DNA of 64,000 nt from Clostridia bacterium (lineage in GTDB: Bacteria; Bacillota; Clostridia; Oscillospirales; Acutalibacteraceae): positions 51,504 through 115,503 of the forward strand of contig JAFXBG010000001.1 of the NCBI GenBank assembly GCA_017521925.1, written 5' to 3'. This document shows positions 24,631 to 31,779 of the stretch, one piece after another. The translations under genes were made by a program, and so were the position numbers. The notes under the pieces were generated by a model. That model worked only from the letters and a program-made list of their open reading frames with translations. It did not search any database and was not told the origin of the DNA. Positions within the stretch are counted from its first letter, which is position 1; each line of letters opens with the position of its first letter.

Positions 24631-24764
24631 TCACGCCTCGCTTGCTTGTTGCTGACCTTCCGAGTTTTCCGCGTTCTCAACCAAATCGCACAGCCGATAA
24701 ATCGGCTTTACCGATTTTGTGTTCGAACTCGAAAATCGAAAGGCAACAAGCCTCGGACGCACAT
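24631..24764 (-). repeat. Dispersed folded repeat element, copy C
   Basis: Read on the minus strand, the element begins directly at a TAA stop codon (TAATGTGCGTCCGAGG) and ends in GCGAGGCGTGATATAATA. The outer arms GCTTGTTGC/GCAACAAGC, the inner CCTT/AAGG and the central AGCCGA-TTTA-TCGGCT hairpin inside AAATCG/CGATTT are all intact. Relative to copy B the outer arm differs at two positions on both sides with pairing preserved. Confidence 0.75.
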
Positions 24765-24835
24765 TACTTATTCATTGCTTCAAAAACTGCAACTGCACAA
24801 GCAACTGTAGCCGAAACCTCGGGGTTGTTACCCAC
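24764..24835 (-). pseudogene. 3'-terminal remnant of a GGGtGRT-family gene
   Basis: On the minus strand 24 codons read VGNNPEVSATVACAVAVFEA and then MNK-stop. They match the last codons of the intact gene at 26478-27482 (GNNPMVGATVACAVAVFEAMNK). The rest of the gene is absent. The stop codon of the remnant joins folded repeat copy C. Substitutions such as PMVGA to PEVSA suggest a diverged paralogue rather than a recent copy. Confidence 0.7.
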
Positions 24836-25057
24836 TTAATCAAAACATGGTTTTTCCTTCCTCATATCTTTTTTTCTGCCTCATAGCCTTTTTTACCCGA
24901 AAAAACGGTGTTTTTGGGGTGTTTTTAAAATCCCGAATCCTTATTTGTCCCTATCTGTCCTGATATAATGTAGAAAAAATGTTGAAAATTTTATTTTCTA
25001 CATTTATCAAAAAAGTTATGTAGAAAATCTTTACTCATAAGTAAGTTTTGCTGTATC
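24836..25057. other. Non-coding AT-rich spacer with repeated TGTAGAAAA words
   Basis: No convincing reading frame was found. ATGTAGAAAA near 24969, its inverse TTTTCTACAT near 24992 and a third copy ATGTAGAAAA near 25018 lie within 60 bp. They could form a small inverted-repeat operator or be chance in AT-rich DNA. Confidence 0.3.
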
Positions 25058-25094
25058 ACAAAAGCCCTGTAATTAACTACAGGGCTTTTAATAA
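25058..25094 (-). terminator. Terminator after the CHAP/dockerin gene
   Basis: AAAAGCCCTGTA pairs with TACAGGGCTTTT, seven bases after the stop codon. The T-run is short on the minus strand. Confidence 0.75.
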
Positions 25095-25100
25095 AATTTA

Positions 25101-26231
25101 TTAGAGTTCTGGAATAAGAGCGGCTAAGAATTTTTGAATGCGTGTTGCATCTTTGACTGTTATCTTATTGTCTTTATCTGTATCAGCACACACAAACTTT
25201 TCTTCATCAATTACAATCAGACTTGCTACGTGCTTTTGAATTGCAGTTGCATCTTTAATAGTAACTTTTCCGTCATCATCAGTATCGCCGAGTACTTTCA
25301 TGCTTTCTGCGAAGCATTCATTACAAGAAGAGATGTGCTTTGTTTGTGTGTAATCTGTACTTACTTTATCGCACAAAGAACATTTGAACATTAAGTAATG
25401 AGGATGAGCTTCCCAATAGGAATATTCTATGTCCTTGTTACAGTTGTGACTTTGACATTCCTCGCAAGTAGAGATGTGCCTTGTTTGTGTGTAATCTGTA
25501 CTTACTTTATCGCACAAAGAACATTTGAACATTAAGTAATGAGGATGAGCTTCCCAATAGGAATATTCTATGTCTTTGTTACAGGTATGACTTTGACACT
25601 CTACACAAGAATCAATATACGTAGTTTCTTCTTTGTTCGTTATTACTTCACCGCAAAAACACTGATAACATTTGTAGTGGGGATGTGCATCCCAATTATA
25701 TACATAAGTATCATAACTGTGGGTGGTGTGGGTGTTATTGCTAAAATGTGGTCTTAGTACACCATAATAAGGAGCAATCCCTCCATCACGATAAGTAAGT
25801 CCACTTGTGTATGATTCTGTTAATGCTTTTACAAATCGTCCTTGATAATTCTGATGATAATATTTACCGCTATTACCACAAATAGCAACATGACCAGCAT
25901 TAAACGGACCATCAATCCATATTAAAATATCACCTGGTTGTGGGGTAGCACCTGCTATTCTTGTTAAATAGTTAGTATCATAATTATTTGTAGCCCAATC
26001 TTTAGCAAAATAGGCACCATCTGGCTTTCTAAGACCTAAATACTGCAAATATGCATTAGTCAAAGCGACGCATTCACCATCTCCTACTGGTTGACCTTCT
26101 TTCGATTCAAGCCATGCCATTGCTTCGGTTAATGTTTTTGAACATGTTGCAGCACTCACATTAATTGGTGCTACAAGTATTACACTCACCATCATAATAA
26201 CCGCAAGTAATAATGACAGAAACTTTTTCAC
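25101..26231 (-). CDS. Secreted CHAP-domain amidase-like protein with Cys/His modules and C-terminal dockerin
   Basis: This 376-residue protein has a signal peptide (residues 1-27). A CHAP domain follows (about residues 40-160), with the Cys of DGECVALTNAYL as likely nucleophile and the His of AGHVAICGN as partner. CHAP enzymes cut peptidoglycan amide bonds. Next come a Cys/His-rich stretch HTCNKDIEYSYWEAHPHYL...KCSLCDK that is duplicated exactly (47 residues each), and a C-terminal dockerin (GDTDDDGKVTIKDATAIQKHVA and ADTDKDNKITVKDATRIQKFLA). The Cys/His units look metal-binding. It starts with GTG at 26231 after GAGGAGG. Its position beside the CAP protein suggests a shared surface complex. 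Confidence 0.85.
   Translation of the reverse strand: MKKFLSLLLAVIMMVSVILVAPINVSAATCSKTLTEAMAWLESKEGQPVGDGECVALTNAYLQYLGLRKPDGAYFAKDWATNNYDTNYLTRIAGATPQPGDILIWIDGPFNAGHVAICGNSGKYYHQNYQGRFVKALTESYTSGLTYRDGGIAPYYGVLRPHFSNNTHTTHSYDTYVYNWDAHPHYKCYQCFCGEVITNKEETTYIDSCVECQSHTCNKDIEYSYWEAHPHYLMFKCSLCDKVSTDYTQTRHISTCEECQSHNCNKDIEYSYWEAHPHYLMFKCSLCDKVSTDYTQTKHISSCNECFAESMKVLGDTDDDGKVTIKDATAIQKHVASLIVIDEEKFVCADTDKDNKITVKDATRIQKFLAALIPEL
25331..25612 (-). repeat. 141-bp tandem duplication encoding Cys/His modules
   Basis: Two units with a 141-bp period (25331 and 25472) are almost identical at DNA level, indicating a recent in-frame duplication of 47 codons. Confidence 0.85.
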
Positions 26232-26283
26232 AGCAATTCCTCCTCAAGCAAGATGCTATATTTCGTACTTCTATTCTATAACA

Positions 26284-26312
26284 AAAAAGAGGGGTTAGCA
26301 ACCCCTCTTTAA
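26284..26312 (-). terminator. Terminator after the HTH remnant
   Basis: AAAGAGGGGTT pairs with AACCCCTCTTT and, on the minus strand, is followed by TTTTGTTATAG. Confidence 0.8.
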
Positions 26313-26316
26313 CAAT

Positions 26317-26406
26317 TTATGGTAACTCCAAAAGAGAAATGTATTTATAGACTGTGGTACTGCTGAGGTCGCAGACTCTCGCAAGCTCCGACACATTCAG
26401 ACTGCA
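26317..26406 (-). pseudogene. Remnant of a helix-turn-helix protein C-terminus
   Basis: On the minus strand the stop-bounded frame (stops at 26407-26409 and 26317-26319) reads CSLNVSELARVCDLSSTTVY followed by KYISLLELP-stop. This is a textbook HTH (LARxxxLSxTTVYKYIxLLE) as found at the end of serine recombinases or small regulators. There is no start codon, and an in-frame stop lies directly upstream. A terminator follows. It sits between inverted AAATACAT/ATGTATTT words. Probably a relic of a mobile-element gene. Confidence 0.5.
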
Positions 26407-26423
26407 TTAAATACATAGCAATA

Positions 26424-26458
26424 ACAAAAGGCTTCCGATTACTCGGAAGCCTTTTGAA
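26424..26458 (-). terminator. Terminator after the GGGtGRT gene
   Basis: AAAAGGCTTCCGA pairs with TCGGAAGCCTTTT; on the minus strand it is followed by GTTATTG. Confidence 0.8.
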
Positions 26459-26477
26459 TTATTACACCGAAAGGTGA

Positions 26478-27482
26478 TTATTTATTCATTGCTTCAAAAA
26501 CTGCAACTGCGCAAGCAACTGTTGCACCAACCATGGGGTTGTTACCCATACCGATAAGGCCCATCATCTCAACGTGAGCAGGAACGGAAGAAGAACCTGC
26601 AAACTGAGCGTCGCCGTGCATACGGCCCATGGAGTCTGTAAGACCGTAGGAAGCAGGACCTGCACCCATGTTATCGGGGTGAAGTGTACGGCCTGTGCCG
26701 CCGCCGGATGCTACTGAGAAGTACTTAACGCCGTTCTCAAGAGCCCACTTCTTGTAAGTACCTGCAACGAGGTGCTGGAATCTTGTGGGGTTAGTGGAGT
26801 TACCTGTGATGGAAACGCCAACATCTTCCTTCTGCATGATTGCAACGCCCTCACGAACGTCGTCTGCACCGTAGCAACGAACTGCTGCTCTCTCGCCATC
26901 GGAGAAAGCTCTCTCCTCAACGATGTTAAGCTCGCCTGTGAAGTAGTCAAACTCTGTCTTTACGTATGTAAAGCCGTTGATTCTGGAGATGATGTATGCA
27001 GCATCCTTACCAAGACCGTTAAGGATAACTCTGAGGGGCTCTTTACGAGCCTTGTTAGCACTTCTTGCGATACCGATAGCACCTTCAGCAGCTGCGAAGG
27101 ACTCGTGGCCTGCAAGGAATGCGAAGCACTTTGTCTCGTCACGAAGGAGCATTGCGCCTAAGTTACCGTGGCCAAGACCAACGTTTCTCTGCTCTGCTAC
27201 GGAGCCGGGGATACAGAAAGCTTCAAGGCCGATACCGATAGCCTCAGCAGCCTCTGCTGCTGTTTTTGTGCCCTTCTTAAGAGCAACTGCACAACCCAGT
27301 GTATATGCCCAGGATGCGTTCTCAAATGCGATAGGCTGAACGCCCTTAACGATTTCGTCGGGGTCAAAGCCGTTGTCAAGACAAAGCTGACGTGCTGCCT
27401 CTAAATCTGCAATACCGTACTCAGCAAGGCATTTGTTGATTTTAGGCATTCTTCTGTCCATACTTTCAAATGTTACTGCCAT
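26478..27482 (-). CDS. GGGtGRT family protein
   Basis: The 334-residue protein carries the name-giving motif GGGTGRT at residues 260-266 (SVASGGGTGRTLHPDN). The family is widespread in anaerobic Firmicutes and is nearly always next to a NifU-like protein, as here, where it is the second gene with an 18-bp gap. Function is unknown; the gene context suggests a role in Fe-S cluster handling or in a cofactor-dependent enzyme system. It is rich in Gly/Ala and has no signal peptide or membrane helix. ATG follows AGGAGG. A 24-codon remnant of a related gene lies 1.6 kb downstream (24764-24835). Confidence 0.88.
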   Translation of the reverse strand: MAVTFESMDRRMPKINKCLAEYGIADLEAARQLCLDNGFDPDEIVKGVQPIAFENASWAYTLGCAVALKKGTKTAAEAAEAIGIGLEAFCIPGSVAEQRNVGLGHGNLGAMLLRDETKCFAFLAGHESFAAAEGAIGIARSANKARKEPLRVILNGLGKDAAYIISRINGFTYVKTEFDYFTGELNIVEERAFSDGERAAVRCYGADDVREGVAIMQKEDVGVSITGNSTNPTRFQHLVAGTYKKWALENGVKYFSVASGGGTGRTLHPDNMGAGPASYGLTDSMGRMHGDAQFAGSSSVPAHVEMMGLIGMGNNPMVGATVACAVAVFEAMNK

Positions 27483-27500
27483 TTCTAAAATCCTCCTTGC

Positions 27501-28193
27501 TTATTCTTCACGGGGGTCAATGTACTTAGCAGCGCCGTCAAAGCGACCGTACTGACCGATATTGTTTTTGTAAGCCTCATCAGGGCTCATACCGTGACGG
27601 ATATCCTCCATCATCTTGCCGAGCTTAACGAACTGATAGCCGATAACCTCGTTGTTCTCATCAAGAGCTGTCTTAAGAACATAGCCTTCTGCCATTTCCA
27701 TGTAACGAACGCCCTTTTCTTTTGTAGAGAACATTGTACCAACCTGTGAACGTAAGCCCTTACCAAGGTCCTCAAGACCTGCACCGATGGGAAGACCGTC
27801 CTCAGAGAATGCTGTCTGGCTTCTGCCGTAAGCAAGCTGCTCGAAGATGTTTCTCATAGCTGTGTTGATAGCGTCACAAACTAAGTCTGTGTTAAGGCAC
27901 TCTAAGAGTGTTTTGCCGGGAAGAATCTCAGCAGCCATAGCTGCGGAGTGAGTCATACCGGAGCATCCGAGAGTCTCAACGAGAGCCTCTTCAACAATAC
28001 CGTCCTTAACGTTGAGTGTCAGCTTACATGTACCCTGCTGAGGTGCACACCAGCCTACACCGTGAGAAAGACCGGAAATATCACTGATCTGATAAGATTT
28101 TACCCATTTGCCCTCTTCGGGAATAGGTGCAGGACCATGGTGGGGTCCCTTTGCAACTACGCACATTTTCTGTACTTCATGAGAATAATTCAT
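27501..28193 (-). CDS. NifU/IscU-like Fe-S cluster assembly scaffold protein
   Basis: The 230-residue protein has a central IscU-like fold: GWCAPQQGTCKLTLNVKDGIVEEA, then LVETLGCSGMTHSAAMAAE and LLECLN provide the conserved Cys/Thr positions. It is longer than IscU and has a C-terminal extension (residues 140-230) typical of the form paired with GGGtGRT proteins. It probably carries or inserts an Fe-S cluster for the partner (inference). ATG follows AAAGGAG. A promoter and a perfect inverted repeat lie upstream. Confidence 0.85.
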   Translation of the reverse strand: MNYSHEVQKMCVVAKGPHHGPAPIPEEGKWVKSYQISDISGLSHGVGWCAPQQGTCKLTLNVKDGIVEEALVETLGCSGMTHSAAMAAEILPGKTLLECLNTDLVCDAINTAMRNIFEQLAYGRSQTAFSEDGLPIGAGLEDLGKGLRSQVGTMFSTKEKGVRYMEMAEGYVLKTALDENNEVIGYQFVKLGKMMEDIRHGMSPDEAYKNNIGQYGRFDGAAKYIDPREE

Positions 28194-28229
28194 TGTGTGT
28201 TGCTACTCCTTTCGGTAATTAAATTTGAG

Positions 28230-28243
28230 GTGTACTCATACAC
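28230..28243. promoter_or_regulatory. Perfect inverted repeat, candidate operator
   Basis: GTGTA-CTCA-TACAC lies four bases downstream of the minus-strand -10 box, a position where a bound repressor would block transcription of the Fe-S pair. Confidence 0.4.
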
Positions 28244-28247
28244 TATG

Positions 28248-28276
28248 ATTATATGACTTTTTTCGATAATAAGCAA
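28248..28276 (-). promoter_or_regulatory. Promoter of the NifU-like/GGGtGRT operon
   Basis: On the minus strand TTGCTT (28271-28276) and TATAAT (28248-28253) are separated by 17 bases. Confidence 0.55.
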
Positions 28277-28350
28277 GTGTTTTTTGAAGTGTATGAAAAA
28301 TTTTGTTGTAATCAGGAAATATAGATGAGATGTTTTGGTGTTTATTGTGA

Positions 28351-28378
28351 TTGACAGCTTTTAAAGACTTTGTATAAT
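28351..28378 (+). promoter_or_regulatory. Promoter of the membrane-anchored hypothetical gene
   Basis: TTGACA (28351-28356) and TATAAT (28373-28378) are perfect matches with a 16-base spacer, 23 bases before the start. Confidence 0.75.
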
Positions 28379-28400
28379 GATAAGTAAAGGAGTGATATAG

Positions 28401-29120
28401 TTGAAAATTATACGATGTTTTACAGTTGTAATTTTTTTACTGGTTTTACTGCTTAGCCAATCTGTAGCTGTGTTTGCTATGAATACGGGTTTTTCTACAG
28501 TTGATTTATCAAAAGAGGATGAAAAGACTTTCCTTAAAAACATGTCGGTTTCTGTGTTGGAAGAAGAGCAGCAGGAATGGGCAATAGATTGTTTTGATGT
28601 AGCCGAAAATGGTGACATAGCAATAGGATGCAGTAATATTAACGACAAAAAGGTATACATATATTCAAGTGAAGGAGAATATAAGCGAGGCTATAGCTTT
28701 GATTGTATGGGGAGTTATGGCGTTGAGTTTGAAGACGATATTTTACTTGTATATTTCGTCCGCAGTGATATAGCTATGGCACTTGACCCTGTGGGGAATA
28801 TTGTAGAGCTTGCAGAAATTGAAAATACGATAGAAAACAATTCATATTGGAATAACACCGTTAATGCCAAAAAACGAATAGTTGCGGATAAAGAATATAA
28901 AGTTAAGAATAATCTGGGTATTTTAAATATTTTTGCTTCCTCTTATTCTCAGTTGGTTGTTACCGACCAAACAGGTGCTGAAAAGGTTATATATGATGTC
29001 AGTGCGCTTAAGCTCAGACAAGTGATTGGTAACTGCAGCATTTTTGTAGTAATATCCTGTTGTGTTCTGTGCGGCATTGTATGGCAATTCAAAAAAAATA
29101 TCAAAAATGATGCGAATTAA
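28401..29120 (+). CDS. Exported, C-terminally membrane-anchored protein of unknown function
   Basis: The 239-residue protein has a signal peptide (residues 1-25, FTVVIFLLVLLLSQSVAVFA), an extracytoplasmic body and one C-terminal membrane helix (about residues 207-227, IFVVISCCVLCGIVW) followed by a Lys/Asn-rich cytoplasmic tail. The body has beta-propeller-like spacing (DVAENGDIAIGCSN, KVYIYSSEGEYKRGYSFDC). I do not recognise the family. It starts with TTG at 28401 after AAAGGAGTG. It is a single-gene unit with its own promoter and terminator. Confidence 0.75.
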   Translation: MKIIRCFTVVIFLLVLLLSQSVAVFAMNTGFSTVDLSKEDEKTFLKNMSVSVLEEEQQEWAIDCFDVAENGDIAIGCSNINDKKVYIYSSEGEYKRGYSFDCMGSYGVEFEDDILLVYFVRSDIAMALDPVGNIVELAEIENTIENNSYWNNTVNAKKRIVADKEYKVKNNLGILNIFASSYSQLVVTDQTGAEKVIYDVSALKLRQVIGNCSIFVVISCCVLCGIVWQFKKNIKNDAN

Positions 29121-29152
29121 TAAAGAGAGTCCTAAGGGACTCTCTTTTTGTG
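29121..29152 (+). terminator. Terminator after the membrane-anchored hypothetical gene
   Basis: AAAGAGAGTCC pairs with GGACTCTCTTT and is followed by TTGTG. Confidence 0.8.
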
Positions 29153-29172
29153 TAAACGGCAATAAGTTTTAG

Positions 29173-29211
29173 GGAAAATAAAACAAGGCATAGCTGTGCT
29201 ATACCTTGTCA
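29173..29211 (-). terminator. Terminator after the small membrane protein
   Basis: On the minus strand ACAAGGTATAGC pairs with GCTATGCCTTGT and is followed by TTTATTTTCC. Confidence 0.75.
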
Positions 29212-29236
29212 ATAACAGATTAAGTTTTAACGCAGA

Positions 29237-29389
29237 TTACATAATTGCGTTATCGAGATACTCCTCAAGCTCTGCGTTGTCCTTGTCCTTCTTCTTCTTG
29301 AAAAGGTAAAGGGTTGTAAGAGCAGCTGAAACTGCCACGATAGCGGAAACCAAAGCGATTACCCAACCTAAAGAACTGTTCTTTTTCAT
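29237..29389 (-). CDS. Small single-pass membrane protein (50 aa)
   Basis: This frame starts at ATG 29389, eight bases after GGAGG. It encodes MKKNSSLGW, one hydrophobic helix (about residues 9-30, VIALVSAIVAVSAALTTLYLF), a KKKKDKDN stretch and an acidic tail ending in EEYLDNAIM. The ribosome site, the clear topology and the own terminator support a real gene. Function unknown. It resembles in design, but not in sequence, the small protein at 39700. Confidence 0.7.
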   Translation of the reverse strand: MKKNSSLGWVIALVSAIVAVSAALTTLYLFKKKKDKDNAELEEYLDNAIM

Positions 29390-29490
29390 TTTGCATACCT
29401 CCGATTTATGAGAATTTAAAAATCTCTGTTTCTTTAATAAATAATATCAGTTGTAAGTAAAAATGTCAACCGATATCACTAAAAAAAGAC

Positions 29491-29523
29491 AACAAAAAAA
29501 GCAGAGAAGGCTCTGCTTTTAAG
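29491..29523 (-). terminator. Terminator after rpsT
   Basis: On the minus strand AAAAGCAGAG pairs with CTCTGCTTTT and is followed by TTTGTTGTC. Confidence 0.85.
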
Positions 29524-29545
29524 GTCGGTATTAAGAAAATATTAA

Positions 29546-29806
29546 TCAAGCAGAGGCGTTGAGACGCTTTACGAGATTAGACTTGCTTCTGGCTGCTGTG
29601 TTCTTATGAAGAATACCCTTAGAAACAGACTGGTCGATTTTCTTAACAGCAAGACGAACTGCCTCAGCTTTGTTGTCGGCATTGGTGTCGATAGCGTTGT
29701 ATGCTTTCTTAACTGCTGTTCTGAGTGCAGACTTAAGAGCCTTGTTCTGAGCAGTTTTGGTTGCGATAACCTTAACGCGCTTCTTTGCTGATTTAATGTT
29801 TGGCAT
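29546..29806 (-). CDS. rpsT: 30S ribosomal protein S20
   Basis: This 86-residue, Lys/Ala-rich protein binds 16S rRNA early in 30S assembly. The N-terminus MPNIKSAKKRVKVIATKTAQN and the C-terminal GILHKNTAARSKSNLVKRLNA are diagnostic for S20. ATG lies after AGGAGGTGAG. It is divergent from hrcA, and its 5' spacer of 321 bp to hrcA also holds the heat-shock promoter. Confidence 0.97.
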   Translation of the reverse strand: MPNIKSAKKRVKVIATKTAQNKALKSALRTAVKKAYNAIDTNADNKAEAVRLAVKKIDQSVSKGILHKNTAARSKSNLVKRLNASA

Positions 29807-30036
29807 TGTCTCACCTCCTTATTATATGCGGATATGCACTGTTTACGCGATTATGCATTGGTTATCATAACATTAATTTCTGAAAAAATCAAGCATTTTG
29901 TTGAATTTAAAGCGAATTTTTTTTATTTTCTTTATTTTGCCACTGTATACCACTATATATAGGTAGAGGTACCTTATAATGCCACAAGAGCCCTACAGTG
30001 TTCACATAATTTTAACAGTACGTATGCAAATTACTC

Positions 30037-30065
30037 TTGACAAATTCTGGTTTCAGGTGTAATCT
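30037..30065 (+). promoter_or_regulatory. Promoter of the hrcA-grpE-dnaK operon
   Basis: TTGACA (30037-30042) is perfect; a weak -10 TAATCT (30060-30065) follows after 17 bases, directly before the CIRCE operator. TATATA at 30065-30070 is an alternative -10. Confidence 0.6.
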
Positions 30066-30075
30066 ATATACAGAG

Positions 30076-30102
30076 TTAGCACTCTACACACGAGAGTGCT
30101 AA
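30076..30102 (+). promoter_or_regulatory. CIRCE operator (HrcA binding site)
   Basis: TTAGCACTC, nine bases, GAGTGCTAA: a perfect match to the CIRCE consensus. HrcA binds it and represses the operon until heat or misfolded protein titrates GroEL away. Confidence 0.97.
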
Positions 30103-30127
30103 TCTTTTGAAAGGCAGGTGACACACA

Positions 30128-31150
30128 GTGCTTGCTGACAGAAAAAAGTTAATACTTAAGGCTTTGGTTGAAAGCTTTTTAAGCACAGGCGAGCCTGTGG
30201 GTTCAAAGACTCTTATGAATTTAGAAGGTCTTAACTGCTCATCGGCAACAATCCGAAACGATATGGCGGACTTAACAGCCCGTGGATATCTTACTCAGCC
30301 TCATACATCGGCAGGCAGAATTCCTACCGTTAAAGGTTGCAGGTATTATATAGATAACCTGATGCCGTATGTACCGATTAACCCCAGACTCAGGGATTAT
30401 ATTGATGCAAGGCTTATGAAGGCAGGGGACACACCTGAGAAGATTTTACGTGAAGCGTCCTCGGTACTTTCTGAAATAAGCGGTATGGCGGCAGTAACTA
30501 CCACACCACCTTCTGAGGATGCAAGAATTCACCGTATCCGAATTGTGGGTATAGGCAGGCACACCGCCATGGCAATTGTGGTAACCACTACAGGCGACGT
30601 TAAAAGCAGTCTTTTCCGCACAAGCTTTATTGTAACTGAGGAAATTACCGAAATGTTCGACCTGACTCTTAACAGAGCATTGGGCGGAGTTCCCCTTTCG
30701 GAAATCACAAGGGGTTTTATGCAGACCCTGGCGGCTTCTTTTAAAGAGCTGGCATTATTTCTCCCCGAGGTGCTTATAGTTATAATGGAAATTGCCGAAA
30801 GGGCGCAGGTTACCGAGCTTTGTATAAGCGGTACAGCAAAACTTTTGTTTATGCCTGAGCTTGACCCTGTACTGGCAAGAGGCGCTATAAGCTTTCTGAC
30901 TGATACCAAAAGTGTGGCAAGGCTACTGGGGAAATCTAAGGAAAACCGTATATATATGGGGGCTGAGAGCGGCTACACTGAGCTTTCGGGTGTTTCGGCA
31001 ATTACTTTGAGGTATACTATAGGCGGTATGCCGGCAGGCTCTATTGCCCTGTTTACACCCTTAAGGGCAGATTACCCGCAGCTTATTTCCTTAGTAAAAT
31101 ACACAGCAGAGATTGTCTCAAGCTTAATTGACGAGCTTGTTGATATATAA
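30128..31150 (+). CDS. hrcA: Heat-inducible transcription repressor HrcA
   Basis: The 340-residue repressor of class I heat-shock genes starts with the winged HTH (ADRKKLILKALVESFLSTGEPVGSKTLM and CSSATIRNDMADLTARGYLTQPHTSAGRIPT), followed by the GAF-like dimerisation core. It binds the CIRCE element upstream of itself and so autoregulates. It starts with GTG at 30128 after GGCAGGTG. It is the first gene of hrcA-grpE-dnaK. Confidence 0.96.
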   Translation: MLADRKKLILKALVESFLSTGEPVGSKTLMNLEGLNCSSATIRNDMADLTARGYLTQPHTSAGRIPTVKGCRYYIDNLMPYVPINPRLRDYIDARLMKAGDTPEKILREASSVLSEISGMAAVTTTPPSEDARIHRIRIVGIGRHTAMAIVVTTTGDVKSSLFRTSFIVTEEITEMFDLTLNRALGGVPLSEITRGFMQTLAASFKELALFLPEVLIVIMEIAERAQVTELCISGTAKLLFMPELDPVLARGAISFLTDTKSVARLLGKSKENRIYMGAESGYTELSGVSAITLRYTIGGMPAGSIALFTPLRADYPQLISLVKYTAEIVSSLIDELVDI

Positions 31151-31189
31151 TTAGTTAAATACTTCTTAATATAAAGGAAGGAGAAAGAT

Positions 31190-31729
31190 ATGAGCAAGGA
31201 AAAAACCAAAAAGGAAAATCCACAGGAGCTTCCCGAAGAAGAGGCAGAAACTCAGGAAGCAGTTGAAGCCGAAGAAGTAAAGACAGAAACCCCTGAGGAA
31301 AAGCTTACTAAAGAGCTTGAAGCTCAGAAGGATATGTATTTACGCCTTCGTGCCGAGTATGACAACTACCGCAAGCGTACACAGCAGGAAAAACTTAACA
31401 TCTATGCAGACGCTACAGCAAAGGCGGTAGAGGAGCTTTTACCTTTAGCTGACAGTCTGGTAGCGGCTATGAACGCACAGAATGCAGAGACAGACACAAA
31501 GGGCATAGAGCTTATTTCCAATCAGTTCTTTACTTGCCTTGATAAGCTTAACGTTAAGGCTTTTGGCGAAGTAGGCGACGAGTTCAACCCCGAAATTCAC
31601 AACGCAGTTTCTATGACAGAAAACCCCGACCTTGAGAAAAATGCCGTTGCGGCAGTTTTCCAGAAGGGATTTAAAATCGGCGACAAGGTAATCAGACCTG
31701 CAATGGTAGTGGTTGCCAACTGTAACTGA
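31190..31729 (+). CDS. grpE: Nucleotide exchange factor GrpE
   Basis: The 179-residue DnaK co-chaperone has an acidic, disordered N-terminus (residues 1-45) and a long coiled coil with the GrpE signature LRAEYDNYRKRTQQEK. The C-terminal beta-wing domain (GDEFNPEIHNAVSM and VFQKGFKIGDKVIRPAMVVVA) contacts DnaK. It releases ADP from DnaK. ATG follows AAGGAGAAAG. Confidence 0.96.
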   Translation: MSKEKTKKENPQELPEEEAETQEAVEAEEVKTETPEEKLTKELEAQKDMYLRLRAEYDNYRKRTQQEKLNIYADATAKAVEELLPLADSLVAAMNAQNAETDTKGIELISNQFFTCLDKLNVKAFGEVGDEFNPEIHNAVSMTENPDLEKNAVAAVFQKGFKIGDKVIRPAMVVVANCN

Positions 31730-31779
31730 TAACAACATCTTATATATAAACATTTGATTTAATTTGGAGGAAAATTATT

